From CAVUMR01 sp963742715 (GTDB lineage Bacteria > Actinomycetota > Actinomycetes > Mycobacteriales > Micromonosporaceae): a DNA stretch of 64,000 bases. The number at the start of each line of letters is the position of its first letter. Within the stretch, counting starts at the first letter, position 1. The notes under the pieces were generated by a model. The model saw only the letters and a program-made list of their open reading frames with translations. It did no database searches and was not told the origin of the DNA. This document shows, in pieces, positions 36,385 through 45,099 of the stretch. The position numbers were made by a program, and so were the translations under genes. Location: the NCBI GenBank assembly GCA_963742715.1, contig CAVUMR010000002.1, positions 248,001-312,000 of the forward strand. Direction: 5' to 3'.

Positions 36385-37347
36385 ATGAAGGTGACCAGGC
36401 GGCTTTTCGTCGCGCTGCTGGCAGCACCGTTGCTGCTGGCGGGCTGCGGCGACTCGTCTCCGGACAGCTCCGGTGGCGACGCCGGCTACGACTACACGAT
36501 CGCGGTCGTCACCCACGGCGGTGCCGGCGACGTGTTCTGGAGCGTGGTCAAGAACGGTGCCGAGCAGGCCGGCAAGGACCTCGGCGTGAAGGTGAACTAC
36601 CAGAGTGACGGCGACCCGCAGAAGCAGTCGCAGCTCATCGACGCGGCGGTGAACCAGAAGGTCGACGGCCTGGTCGTCTCGATGGCCAACCCGGACGCGC
36701 TCAAGGCGTCGATCGAGAAGGCGGTACAGGCCGGCATCCCGGTCATCACGATCAACTCCGGCCAGGACAAGTCGGCCGAGTTCGGCGCGGTGACCCATGT
36801 CGGGCAGGACGAGACGATCGCCGGCCGGGGCGCCGGGGACCAGCTCAAGCAGGCCGGGCTCAAGCACGTACTGTGCGTGATCCACGAGGCCGGCAACGTC
36901 GGCCTGGAGCAGCGCTGCCAGGGCGCCACCGACGGCCTGGGCGGCAAGGTCGACCCGCTGCAGGTCGACCTGAACGACCTGCCCAAGGCGCAGGCCACGA
37001 TCAAGTCGAAGCTACAGACGGACAAGTCGATCGACGGTGTACTCGCGCTGAACCCGACCATCGGCACCACCGCGGTACAGGCCATCTCGGACGCCGGCTC
37101 GAGCGCGAAGGTCGCGACCTTCGACCTGACCGACGACGTGGTGAAGGCGATCGAGGCGGGCACGATCCTGTTCGCCGTCGACCAGCAGCAGTACCTCCAG
37201 GGCTACCTGCCGGTGCAGTTCCTCACCTTGTACAAGTCCAACCTGAACACGGTGGGTGGTGGCCAGCCGGTACTGACCGGCCCGGGCTTCGTCACCAAGG
37301 AGAACGCCTCGAAGGTCGCCGACCTGGCGAAGAAGGGCACCCGCTAG
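36385..37347 (+). CDS. Sugar ABC transporter substrate-binding lipoprotein
   Basis: 320 aa. Signal MKVTRRLFVALLAAPLL with lipobox LLAGC, Cys21. The mature domain (YTIAVVTHGGAGDVFWSVVK, VDGLVVSMANPDALKASI, PVITINSGQDKS) is a ribose/fructose-type type I periplasmic-binding fold (Peripla_BP_4). ATG at 36385 follows GGAGG by 5 nt. It heads a three-gene importer operon and is separated from the permease by a strong hairpin, a common device for higher receptor levels. Confidence 0.92.
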   Translation: MKVTRRLFVALLAAPLLLAGCGDSSPDSSGGDAGYDYTIAVVTHGGAGDVFWSVVKNGAEQAGKDLGVKVNYQSDGDPQKQSQLIDAAVNQKVDGLVVSMANPDALKASIEKAVQAGIPVITINSGQDKSAEFGAVTHVGQDETIAGRGAGDQLKQAGLKHVLCVIHEAGNVGLEQRCQGATDGLGGKVDPLQVDLNDLPKAQATIKSKLQTDKSIDGVLALNPTIGTTAVQAISDAGSSAKVATFDLTDDVVKAIEAGTILFAVDQQQYLQGYLPVQFLTLYKSNLNTVGGGQPVLTGPGFVTKENASKVADLAKKGTR

Positions 37348-37357
37348 AAGAGTCGCT

Positions 37358-37387
37358 GGCGGGCCGCCGCGTCAGCGGCGGCCCGCC
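37358..37387 (+). terminator. Intercistronic hairpin after the binding-protein gene
   Basis: Perfect 13-bp stem (37358-37370 with 37375-37387), 4-nt loop, located between the binding-protein stop and the permease start. In ABC operons such structures act as partial terminator or 3'-stabiliser so that receptor mRNA exceeds membrane-component mRNA. Confidence 0.85.
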
Positions 37388-37402
37388 CGGCAAGGAGGAG
37401 AC

Positions 37403-38446
37403 ATGGCGGCTACCGCCGCGACACCGACCGACGAACGGGTAGCCGAGGTCGGGATCCTGCGCCGGCTTCTGGTCAAGCCCGAACTCGGCGCGCTCATCGG
37501 CGCGATAGCGGTGTACCTGTTCTTCGCGCTGCAGTCGGACGTGTTCCGGGCGGTCAGCGGCATGGCGAACTGGCTGGATCCGGCCAGCACGCTCGGCATC
37601 ATGGCGGTCGCGGTCGCGCTGCTGATGATCGGCGGCGAGTTCGACCTGTCGGCCGGGGTGATGACCGGTACCACTGGGCTCGTGGTCGGACTGGCCACCG
37701 CCAAGTACGAGTGGAACATCTGGGCGGCCATCGGGCTCTCGCTCGTGGTCGCGCTGGTGATCGGCTTTCTCAACGGGTACCTGGTGGTGCGTACCGGGCT
37801 GCCCAGCTTCATCGTGACGCTCGGCAGCTTCCTGATGCTGCAGGGGCTGAACCTGGGCGTCACCAAGGCGCTCACCGGCACCGTGCTGGTCAGCGGGGTG
37901 GCGAACGCCGGCGGGTACGAGACGGCCAGGAAGGTGTTCGCGAACTCGGTCACGATCGGTGGCAGCGGCTTCCGGGTGTCGATCCTGTGGTGGCTCGTGC
38001 TCACCGTGCTGGCGACCTGGATGTTGCTGCGTACCCGGTTCGGCAACTGGGTGTTCGCGGTCGGCGGGGACGCGGGCGCGGCCCGCAACGTCGGGGTGCC
38101 GGCGCGCCGTACCAAAATCACGCTCTTCATGGTGACCTCGACGGCGGGTTGGCTGGTCGGGACGATGACCGTGGTCCGGTTGACGTCCATCCAGGCCAAC
38201 ACCGGCATCGGCGAGGAACTGATCTACATCGTCGCGGCGGTGATCGGCGGCTGCCTGCTGACCGGCGGGTTCGGCTCGGCGGTCGGCGCGTCGCTGGGTG
38301 CGCTGATCTTCGGCATGACCTCGCAGGGCATCGTCTACCTGCACTGGGACGCCGACTGGTTCATGTTCTTCCTCGGCGCGATGCTGCTGCTGGCCGTGCT
38401 GACCAACAGGTTCGTCCGCCGGTACGCCGAGCAGAGCCGGAGGTGA
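37403..38446 (+). CDS. Sugar ABC transporter permease (FrcC/RbsC-like)
   Basis: 347 aa, about 8-10 membrane helices. GEFDLSAGVMTGTTGLVVGL, GLPSFIVTLGSFLMLQGLN and VGGDAGAARNVGVPARR belong to the BPD_transp_2 ribose/fructose permease family. AAGGAGG precedes the ATG. The gene lies between the binding-protein and ATPase genes of the same operon. Confidence 0.92.
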   Translation: MAATAATPTDERVAEVGILRRLLVKPELGALIGAIAVYLFFALQSDVFRAVSGMANWLDPASTLGIMAVAVALLMIGGEFDLSAGVMTGTTGLVVGLATAKYEWNIWAAIGLSLVVALVIGFLNGYLVVRTGLPSFIVTLGSFLMLQGLNLGVTKALTGTVLVSGVANAGGYETARKVFANSVTIGGSGFRVSILWWLVLTVLATWMLLRTRFGNWVFAVGGDAGAARNVGVPARRTKITLFMVTSTAGWLVGTMTVVRLTSIQANTGIGEELIYIVAAVIGGCLLTGGFGSAVGASLGALIFGMTSQGIVYLHWDADWFMFFLGAMLLLAVLTNRFVRRYAEQSRR

Positions 38447-38450
38447 CCGG

Positions 38451-39296
38451 ATGACCGGGAATGAGGCGCCGTTGCTCGAGATCCGCGACATCGCCAAGTA
38501 CTTCGGCAGCGTGATCGCGCTCAAGGACATCTCCACCGCGGTCCGGGCAGGCGAGGTCACCTGCGTGCTCGGCGACAACGGCGCGGGCAAGTCGACCCTG
38601 ATCAAGATCTTGTCCGGGGTACATCCACCAGACGCCGGAGAGCTGCTGCTCGACGGGAAGCCGGTGCGGTTCACCAGCCCACGCCAGGCGCTGGACGCCG
38701 GCATCGCCACGGTCTACCAGGACCTGGCGATGATCCCGCTGCTGGCGATCTGGCGGAACTTCTTCCTCGGCGCCGAGCCGACCCGCGGGTGGGGCCCGCT
38801 GCGCCGGTTCGACGCGGCCAAGGCCAAGCGCATCACCCGGCAGGAACTCGCCGGCATGGGTATCGACATCCGCGACCCGGACCAGCCGGTGGGCACGTTG
38901 TCCGGCGGTGAACGGCAGTCGGTGGCGATCGCCCGCGCCGTGTACCTCGGTGCCCGGCTGCTGATTCTGGACGAGCCCACCTCGGCGCTCGGCGTGAAGC
39001 AGGCCGGGGTGGTGCTGCGGTACATCGCGCAGGCCCGGGACCGCGGGTTGGGCGTCGTGTTCATCACCCACAACCCGCACCACGCGTACCCGGTGGGGGA
39101 CCGGTTCCTGGTGCTCAACCGGGGTCGCAGCCTCGGTGACTTCGCCAAGGACGAGATCCGGCACGACGATCTCGTCCGGCTGATGGCCGGCGGCGCCGAG
39201 CTGGAGGAGCTGGCGCACGAGCTGGAACGCAGCGGCGGCGCGGCGGCCGAAGCCGGTCGGGAACTCACCGACGAGCTGCGCAGCGGCGGCGACTGA
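38451..39296 (+). CDS. Sugar ABC transporter ATPase (FrcA-like, single NBD)
   Basis: 281 aa. Walker A GDNGAGKST (41-49), YQDLAMIPLL Q-loop region, signature LSGGE, Walker B LLILDEPTSALG, and switch His in FITHNPHHA. One nucleotide-binding domain only, as in FrcA, unlike double-domain RbsA. The acidic/Ala-rich tail (residues about 245-281) is an extension. Starts 4 bp after the permease stop. No sugar kinase or regulator lies beside it, so the sugar is not defined. Confidence 0.92.
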   Translation: MTGNEAPLLEIRDIAKYFGSVIALKDISTAVRAGEVTCVLGDNGAGKSTLIKILSGVHPPDAGELLLDGKPVRFTSPRQALDAGIATVYQDLAMIPLLAIWRNFFLGAEPTRGWGPLRRFDAAKAKRITRQELAGMGIDIRDPDQPVGTLSGGERQSVAIARAVYLGARLLILDEPTSALGVKQAGVVLRYIAQARDRGLGVVFITHNPHHAYPVGDRFLVLNRGRSLGDFAKDEIRHDDLVRLMAGGAELEELAHELERSGGAAAEAGRELTDELRSGGD

Positions 39297-39356
39297 CCGC
39301 CTGGCCGGCCACCGGTTCCGGCCGAGCGCGCGCCGGCAGGGTGCTCGCTGGACCTG

Positions 39357-39400
39357 CCGTCAGTCGGGCCCACCGTCAGCCGGGCCGGCGGTCAGCCTGA
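39357..39400. repeat. 16-bp tandem repeat containing the MarR stop codon
   Basis: About three 16-bp units with a common gtcag core and gtcagccgggcc-like sequence; the TCA complementary to the MarR TGA (39392-39394) is in the gene-proximal unit. Confidence 0.85.
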
Positions 39401-39988
39401 CTGTGGGAAGCTGGCCGGGTAGCGGGCCCGGGCCTCGTTGGCGACCGGGCACTCGCCGCGCTCGCGCCCGCACGCGCGTAGGTCACAGAGCCGGCACATC
39501 CAGCGCACCGCGCCCGGCTCGCGCATCAGGCCGACCAGCAGCTTGCCGAGCAGCAGGTCGAGCGCCTGCCGCTCGTCCGCGGACAGAATGGCGAGAGCGC
39601 CGGTGAGTACCTCCGCCCGCGCCGCTGACACCTGTTCCGCGGCCCGCCGGCCGGAATCGGTGAGCGAGACCGCACTGGACCGCCCGTCGATCCCCGGCCC
39701 GCGGCTGACGTACCCGGTCTCCTCCAGCCGGTCCAGCAATCGGACCGTGCCGGAGGAGGTGAGGCCGAGCACCCGGCGGAGGAGGTCGACCGACGGGCGG
39801 TCGAGGAAGTTGAGCAGCGCGGACAGTGCCGCCGCGGTGGAGCCGGACCCGCCGGCCGCGGCCGCCGCGTCCGCGGTGCGGTCCGCGATGACCAGGGACA
39901 GCGCGCCGAGCAGGTTGCCGGCGTGGTCCAACCCGGCCGGGCGGTCGGGCTCGGCCGGGCGGTCGGGTGAGGTGTCAGTCGAGGTCAT
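39392..39988 (-). CDS. MarR-family regulator with C-terminal Cys cluster
   Basis: 198 aa. Winged-helix segment with LLRRVLGLTSSGTVRLLDRL and the wing GYVSRGPGIDGRSSAVSLTDSG. The C-terminus has four cysteines, CRLCDLRACGRERGEC (C-x2-C-x4-C-x6-C), a possible metal or Fe-S/redox site seen in a subgroup of actinobacterial MarR proteins. The ATG at 39988 lies inside the last codons of the DUF3224 gene, so the two overlap by 14 bp and form an operon. Probably a repressor of its own operon. Confidence 0.85.
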   Translation of the reverse strand: MTSTDTSPDRPAEPDRPAGLDHAGNLLGALSLVIADRTADAAAAAGGSGSTAAALSALLNFLDRPSVDLLRRVLGLTSSGTVRLLDRLEETGYVSRGPGIDGRSSAVSLTDSGRRAAEQVSAARAEVLTGALAILSADERQALDLLLGKLLVGLMREPGAVRWMCRLCDLRACGRERGECPVANEARARYPASFPQSG

Positions 39989-40373
39989 AGTCGAAGGTGT
40001 ACGTGCCGCCAGGTCCGCCCGGCGCGATCGACTCGCCGCTGCCGCGCAGGCCGGCGAGATCGTCGGTGCCGGAACCAGGCACCACCGACCAGGTCGTACG
40101 GGCTTCGCCGGCTTCGAACGCACCGTCGGCGCGGAGCACGAAGCTGCCGGAGCGATCGTCGAGGGTGCCCTGCATGCGCTGGTAGCCGGTGTAGTTGGCG
40201 GTGCCGTCCGGGCTGTAGCACATCAGCAGTTGTGAGGTGCCGGCCGCGGCCAGGTCGCCGGTGAAGTCCTGGGCGATTTCCGCGCGGGTCAGTTTCGCCC
40301 CGTCCGGCAACTCCTCGTAGGTCTGCTCATCCCAGCCGCTGAGCTGGAACGTTCCGGTCGCATGGGTGGACAT
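39975..40373 (-). CDS. DUF3224 protein
   Basis: 132 aa small beta-barrel protein: HATGTFQLSGWDEQTYEE, AEIAQDFTGDL, YTGYQRMQGTLDDRSGSFVL and GGTYTFDYDLD define DUF3224. Function unknown; such proteins are often next to MarR-type regulators, as here. AAGGAGG is 6 nt before ATG. It is the first gene of the DUF3224-MarR operon. Confidence 0.9.
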   Translation of the reverse strand: MSTHATGTFQLSGWDEQTYEELPDGAKLTRAEIAQDFTGDLAAAGTSQLLMCYSPDGTANYTGYQRMQGTLDDRSGSFVLRADGAFEAGEARTTWSVVPGSGTDDLAGLRGSGESIAPGGPGGTYTFDYDLD

Positions 40374-40647
40374 GGTGCGCCTCCTTCAACAGTCGAGCGT
40401 GTTCAGCTGTCTGGCTGTCGATCGCTTGTCCTAGTCAACATATGTATGACTCACACATCAGTCAACTCGATCGTCGATCGCCGGGCGCCCGTTCCGCCTC
40501 GCCGGACAGGCGGTTTCGGCCGGTATCAGCCGAGGTCAGCGGTGTCTCACCGAAATTTGTCGGCTGGACCAGACATGGTCCGCCCCGTTCCGGGCATCAC
40601 TGGGAGTGGCAGACGGATGTCGGCTGGCAAGCAGCAGGAGGTGTGCC
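40374..40647. promoter_or_regulatory. Divergent region between DUF3224 and CsbD genes
   Basis: 274 bp, lower G+C around 40425-40475 with near-symmetric AT-rich text (aacatatgtatgactc) that may be the MarR operator. No gene. Confidence 0.35.
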
Positions 40648-40821
40648 GTGACGGAGAACGACAAGTTCCGCAATAAGGCGGACGAGGTTGCCGGCCGGGC
40701 GAAGGAAGAGTTCGGCGACGCGACCGACAACGAGAGCTTGCAGGCGGAGGGTAAGACCCAGCGCACCAAGGGCAGCCTCAAGCAGGCGGGCGAGAAGATC
40801 AAGGACGCCTTCAAGAAGTAG
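40648..40821 (+). CDS. CsbD-family stress protein
   Basis: 57 aa: NKADEVAGRAKEEFGDATDN and KGSLKQAGEKIKDAFKK are the CsbD pattern, a small hydrophilic helical protein of general-stress (SigB-type) regulons. GTG start with AGGAGG 7 nt upstream; an upstream in-frame ATG lacks a ribosome site. Followed by a strong terminator. Confidence 0.93.
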   Translation: MTENDKFRNKADEVAGRAKEEFGDATDNESLQAEGKTQRTKGSLKQAGEKIKDAFKK

Positions 40822-40842
40822 ACCGTACTGGGGTGGAGAACC

Positions 40843-40873
40843 GGCGCGCGCCCGAGAATGTCGGGCGCGCGCC
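40843..40873. terminator. Terminator hairpin after csbD-like gene
   Basis: Perfect 13-bp stem (40843-40855 with 40861-40873) and 5-nt loop, between convergent CsbD and PHP genes. Confidence 0.88.
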
Positions 40874-40904
40874 GCTTGATGTCTGGCGCTGCCCCAGCGC
40901 CTTT

Positions 40905-40963
40905 GTGTCCTGCCGGGTGTCCTGCCGCCGCGGTGTCCTGTCTTAGCGGTGTCCTGTCTTAGC
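40905..40963. repeat. 16-bp repeat containing the PHP-gene stop codon
   Basis: Two perfect units of ggtgtcctgtcttagc (40932-40947, 40948-40963) plus two degenerate gtgtcctgcc copies to the left; the TTA complementary to the TAA stop (40959-40961) is in the gene-proximal unit. Confidence 0.88.
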
Positions 40964-42911
40964 GCCGGCGGTTCGGCGGAACCTGCGCGGTCGAGCCGTG
41001 CAGTGTCCACAGTGGCTGACCGACCGCCACGATCCGGCCGCTCGAGTTGACCACCTGCAGTCGTACGAAGTTCGGATCCGCGTTACCGAGCGAGATCAGG
41101 CCGCCGGTGGACGCGAGCTGGCTGGCGTTCAAGCTCTTGACCACGCTGGTGTTGGCGCGCGGGTCTCTGGTACCGGCGTTGTCCACCACACCTCGTACCA
41201 CCTGTACCGCACCGCCGGAGGGCAGCCCGGTGAGCCCGATCCGGTACTGCCGGCTCGACGCGGTCGAGGTCGACGCCGAGCCCATCGGGATGCTCGACCC
41301 CTCGTCGACCACCTCGAGATCCAGCGTCCCGCCGAAGGAACCCAACTCCCCGACGAACGCGCGACCGGCACTGAGCGCGGCCAGGATGGCCGGCTCGGTC
41401 GCGCCGGTACTCCAGGCCGAGGTGTACCAGCGGTTCTGATAGTGCGCCCAGTCCACTCCGAGATGGTCGTCGGAGGAACCGTTCCCGGTGATGTAGACGC
41501 CGTTGCGCCACAGCGCGTCGAGTACCTGGATGTGGTGGTCGAGGTTCACCCCGTCGCGCAACCGGAAGCCCATCTCCAACAGGTCGGCACCGTTCGCGTC
41601 GTTGCCGAGCAGATTGGTGATCAGCGCGCGGGTTTCACGGTCCTGCGTCGACCGCGGCAGCTCCGGCTTGGTCTGCGAATGACCGAACGGATGGTTGTAC
41701 GAGGCGATCCCGCCGGCCGCGTGTACGGCGTCGACGATGTGCCGACCGATACCGGGAATCGACGGGTACAACACGCCGGTGTTGCCGTACTGGTCGTAGT
41801 GGAACGCGGTGGGGAACGAGCCGAAACCGTTGATGTGCATGTCGTCGACCAGTGAGTATTCGTTGCCGACCCGGGCTAGCCCGTGATAGCCGACCTTGGT
41901 TGCCAGCCGGGTCAGCATGTCGCGCTGTACGCCGATGGGTTCCCAGCCCGGCTCCTGGTCGAAGCGCAGATAGCTGAAGAATGCTTCGGCCGCGGCGCCC
42001 CGTGAACTCGTCACCCGGAACTCGACCTGGTTGAGCGCGTTGTCCCGTCCGTCCTCGCTGGGCCACGCCTGATTGAGATCGGATACCAGGTCGAACGCAA
42101 AGGTCCGCCACGATCCCACCGGCATCGGCAGGTCCACCACGGCCACCGGTCCGGTCCCGTCAGACGTCACCGAGATGGTCTTGTGCGTGACGTCCGGCCG
42201 CAGCCGGTACCGCAGCTGGCATTGCCCCGCCCCGCGGCCTCCGCTCCCCGGGTGGTGCGACAGCAGGAAGTACACCTCGGCGTACGCGTTCGGGTTTCCC
42301 TTGGTCAGCATCGCGTCCAGCCGCATCAGGCGTCCGGCGATGTTCCCGTGGTGGTTCGCCCGGGACCGGCTGAAACCGTCGTCGATCCTGAATCGTTTGG
42401 TACGCGCCGTGCTGCCGGAGTTCGTCGCGGCCAGCCGCAACGAGCCCTTCCGGCCGCCGGCCGGGTAGTTCGGTGTCACCGGGCTGCTGACCAGCCCACC
42501 CGCGGACGAGGCGAACGAGCCGGCCGGAAGATTGGGCAGCGATGCGACTCCCCAGGTGCCACCGGTCTCCGGCTCGTTGGGGGTGAAGTGGTACTCCCGC
42601 CGGAAGTTGGTATAGAGCGCGCGCCAGTCGTGTTCGGTGAAGAAGATCGCGTCGAAACCGTTGGCCATGGCCTGCTGCAGGTGACCATGCATGCTGCCGG
42701 TCATTTCCGAGAAGGAACTGTGGATGTGCATGGCCAGTCGTCGGGCGGATTCTCCGGCTGCCGTGACGGAATTTCGGCTCGCGGCCGCGGCGCCGCGCCG
42801 AACATCGTCGACCGACCACGGAATTGCCGCCGCTACTGCGAGCGCGGCGCCAAGCTTGAGAAAACCCCGCCGCTGGGTGCCGTGCGTGCCGGTATGGTCG
42901 TCGTCCCCCAT
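40959..42911 (-). CDS. Tat-exported PHP-type metal-dependent hydrolase (CehA/McbA-like)
   Basis: 650 aa. Twin-arginine signal with R14-R15 in TQRRGFLKLGAALAVAA. PHP motifs: MHIHSS (H62, H64), FTEHD (E93-H94-D95), later SYNHPFGH and GNGSSDDHLG, giving a metal-binding set as in CehA/McbA carbamate/phosphoester hydrolases. A beta-rich insert (about 135-320) with RFRIDDGFSRSR resembles a carbohydrate-binding-like module, and a further beta domain ends the protein. ATG at 42911 follows GGAAGGGG. It is probably a secreted, pre-folded metalloenzyme; the substrate is not predictable. Confidence 0.82.
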   Translation of the reverse strand: MGDDDHTGTHGTQRRGFLKLGAALAVAAAIPWSVDDVRRGAAAASRNSVTAAGESARRLAMHIHSSFSEMTGSMHGHLQQAMANGFDAIFFTEHDWRALYTNFRREYHFTPNEPETGGTWGVASLPNLPAGSFASSAGGLVSSPVTPNYPAGGRKGSLRLAATNSGSTARTKRFRIDDGFSRSRANHHGNIAGRLMRLDAMLTKGNPNAYAEVYFLLSHHPGSGGRGAGQCQLRYRLRPDVTHKTISVTSDGTGPVAVVDLPMPVGSWRTFAFDLVSDLNQAWPSEDGRDNALNQVEFRVTSSRGAAAEAFFSYLRFDQEPGWEPIGVQRDMLTRLATKVGYHGLARVGNEYSLVDDMHINGFGSFPTAFHYDQYGNTGVLYPSIPGIGRHIVDAVHAAGGIASYNHPFGHSQTKPELPRSTQDRETRALITNLLGNDANGADLLEMGFRLRDGVNLDHHIQVLDALWRNGVYITGNGSSDDHLGVDWAHYQNRWYTSAWSTGATEPAILAALSAGRAFVGELGSFGGTLDLEVVDEGSSIPMGSASTSTASSRQYRIGLTGLPSGGAVQVVRGVVDNAGTRDPRANTSVVKSLNASQLASTGGLISLGNADPNFVRLQVVNSSGRIVAVGQPLWTLHGSTAQVPPNRRR

Positions 42912-43192
42912 GTCGCCCCTTCCTCGAAATCCTCGAGAAGACTCGATTCGCGAGAAGCTGTGTCGCGCCAGGGGGTTCACCGAGACTATCGTCGCGAATT
43001 CCGCGATTGGGCCGGTCCGGACATATCTGCCAGTAATCCACCCATGTGCCGGCCGGGACCGGCGCGCGACGCGCCCGCCGCACGCCGGGCACCGGTCCGG
43101 CCGGGGCGGCGCGTACAGCCGGTTGGCCTAACCTGGCAGAGCTTCCAGTCCGACCCGACAAACCCGAAGCCACGGACCCGACCCCCAGGCCC

Positions 43193-43288
43193 GCAGCCCC
43201 ACAGACGCGCAGCCCCACAGACGCGCAGCCCCACAGACGCGCAGCCCCACAGACGCGCAGCCCCACAGACGCGCAGCCCCACAGACCC
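43193..43288. repeat. 16-bp tandem repeat, 6 units, upstream of the M50B-like gene
   Basis: Six contiguous units of gcagccccacagacgc, five identical and the last differing at its end. It lies 19 bp before the M50B-like start in the 396-bp gap after the PHP gene. The rest of that gap (42912-43192) shows no gene and must hold divergent promoters. Confidence 0.96.
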
Positions 43289-43307
43289 GACGACCCGTAG
43301 AGGTGCC

Positions 43308-44057
43308 GTGCACTCGTCCACGTTCACCGCGCTGCTGCACCGCGTGGTCTCCACCCAGCCCGACCCGCCGTACGTGCTGGTCATCTGTACCGGCGTGCTG
43401 GCGCTCGCGGGCATCCTGCCGATGGGCGTGTGGCGGATCACCCGGCACGTCGTGACCCTCGTACACGAGGCCGGTCACTCCATCGTGGCGATCCTCGCCG
43501 GGCGCCGGCTGTCCGGCATCCGGCTGCACTCCGACACCTCGGGACTCAGCGTCTCGGTGGGCCGGCCGAACGGGTTCGGCATGGTGATGACCAGCCTCGC
43601 CGGCTACATCGCACCCTCACTGGTCGGGCTGCTCGGCGCCGCGATGCTGGCACTCGGGTACGTCACCGCGCTGTTGTGGGGTTTCATCGGCGTGCTGGCC
43701 GTGATGCTGGTGATGATCCGCAACGCGTTCGGGGTGGTCTCGGTGGTGGTCACCGGCGCTCTCATGTTCGCGGTGTCCTGGTTCACCACCGCGGAGATCC
43801 AGTCCCTGTTCGCCTACCTGTTCGTGTGGTTCCTGCTGCTCGGCGGGGTGCGCCCGATCTTCGAGTTGGCCCGCAAGCGCCGGTGGGGCCGGTTGCCCGA
43901 CTCGGACGCGGACCAGCTGGCCCGGCTCACCCGGGTACCGGCGGTCGCCTGGGTCGTGGTGTTCACGCTGGTCGCGGTCGTGGCCGTGCTCGTCGGCGCG
44001 CACTTCCTGCTCGGTGCCCGGCTGCTCGACAGCGACCTGCTCGCCGCTGGGTCATAG
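43308..44057 (+). CDS. M50B-like membrane metalloprotease-family protein
   Basis: 249 aa, about six membrane helices. Zinc motif VTLVHEAGHSIVAILAGRR (H53-E54-x2-H57) inside a membrane segment is typical of M50B-like peptidases. A second-ligand motif is not evident, so proteolysis is not certain. GTG start after GAGGTG; the 16-bp repeat array is directly upstream. Overlaps the convergent epoxide hydrolase gene by 6 bp. Confidence 0.85.
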   Translation: MHSSTFTALLHRVVSTQPDPPYVLVICTGVLALAGILPMGVWRITRHVVTLVHEAGHSIVAILAGRRLSGIRLHSDTSGLSVSVGRPNGFGMVMTSLAGYIAPSLVGLLGAAMLALGYVTALLWGFIGVLAVMLVMIRNAFGVVSVVVTGALMFAVSWFTTAEIQSLFAYLFVWFLLLGGVRPIFELARKRRWGRLPDSDADQLARLTRVPAVAWVVVFTLVAVVAVLVGAHFLLGARLLDSDLLAAGS

Positions 44058-45032
44058 CTGCTGGAGGAACTCCACCAGCGCCGCGTTGACCTCGGTCGGA
44101 CGCTCCTGCTGGGTCCAGTGGCCGCAGCCGGGCAGCATCACGGTGCGGCGCAGGCCCGGCGCGAACGTGGACAGGTTCTCGATGAACTCCCGGCTGCCCG
44201 GGAACTTGACCACGAGATCCTGGGTGCCAGCCAGGTACATCGCCGGTGGGGTCACCGGGGCGTCGCCCCAGGCCGCCGTCAGTTCCCAGTTGCGGTCGAT
44301 GTTCCGGTACCAGTTGAGCCCGCCGGTAAAGCCGTTGCTGACGAACTCGCCGGCGAAGATCTCGATGTCCTCGGCGGTGAGCCAGCCGGGCAGCTCGTCC
44401 GGTTCCGCGCAGGTGTCGAGGAATCCGCCGCCCTCCGGTACCACCGGCGCCATCGGCGGGCCCTCGCCGGAGCCGGCGTAGAGCAGCCGGCGGAACGTGG
44501 TGCGCGGATCCGCGGCCAGCTCCGCGTCGGCGACGCCCGGCTGCTGGAAGTACACCTGATAGAAGCCCTCGCCGATCCGGCGCCGGATGGCCGCCAGCGG
44601 CGCGGAGCTGCCGCGCGGGCGGTGCGGGACGCTCATCCCCACCACCGCGCGCACCCGGTCCGGCCGGAACTGCGCGGTCGTCCAGGCGACCGGTGCGCCC
44701 CAGTCGTGCCCGACCACGACCGCCTGCTGCGCGCCGAGCGCGTCGATCACCGCGATCACGTCCCCGACCAGATGCAGCATCGTGTACTGGTCGATGTCGG
44801 CGGGCGCGTCGCTGCGGGCATACCCCCGCTGGTCGAGCGCGACCGCGTGGTAGCCGGCCGCGGCGAGCGCGGGCAGCTGGTGGCGCCAGGAATACCAGCA
44901 CTCCGGGAACCCGTGCAGAAACAGCACCAGCGGGCCACTGCCCTGCTCGGCCACATGGAACCTCAGGCCGTTGGCCTCCACGGTCCGGTGCTGGATCTCC
45001 CCGACCTGGGGTACGCCCGCGAGCTCAGTCAT
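44052..45032 (-). CDS. Alpha/beta hydrolase, soluble epoxide-hydrolase-like
   Basis: 326 aa. HGFPE oxyanion motif (40-44), nucleophile D110 in VVGHDWGAPVAW, lid sequence with FYQVYFQQPG, acid in LAGTQDLVV, and catalytic His in LPGCGHWTQQERP, a full epoxide-hydrolase set. ATG at 45032 is favoured by the start of conserved sequence and by a -10-like element 7 nt upstream; upstream in-frame codons are non-conserved. It diverges from the S9 peptidase with only 67 bp between. Confidence 0.9.
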   Translation of the reverse strand: MTELAGVPQVGEIQHRTVEANGLRFHVAEQGSGPLVLFLHGFPECWYSWRHQLPALAAAGYHAVALDQRGYARSDAPADIDQYTMLHLVGDVIAVIDALGAQQAVVVGHDWGAPVAWTTAQFRPDRVRAVVGMSVPHRPRGSSAPLAAIRRRIGEGFYQVYFQQPGVADAELAADPRTTFRRLLYAGSGEGPPMAPVVPEGGGFLDTCAEPDELPGWLTAEDIEIFAGEFVSNGFTGGLNWYRNIDRNWELTAAWGDAPVTPPAMYLAGTQDLVVKFPGSREFIENLSTFAPGLRRTVMLPGCGHWTQQERPTEVNAALVEFLQQL

Positions 45033-45039
45033 GACCGTC

Positions 45040-45045
45040 ACAGTA
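45040..45045 (-). promoter_or_regulatory. Leaderless-type -10 (TACTGT) for the epoxide hydrolase
   Basis: TACTGT ends 7 nt before the ATG at 45032; no Shine-Dalgarno. Confidence 0.4.
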
Positions 45046-45087
45046 GGCGTCGGCTGTGACATCGCCCGGCAGGAGGGCGGGGCCGGG

Positions 45088-45093
45088 CAGACT
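45088..45093 (+). promoter_or_regulatory. Leaderless-type -10 (CAGACT) for the S9 peptidase
   Basis: CAGACT ends 6 nt before the ATG at 45100, in a compact divergent promoter shared with the epoxide hydrolase. Confidence 0.35.
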
Positions 45094-45099
45094 GTTCTC

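Noticed and set aside
43193..43288. CRISPR-like regular array
   Set aside because: The 16-bp units are directly contiguous with no spacers, and no cas genes are present.
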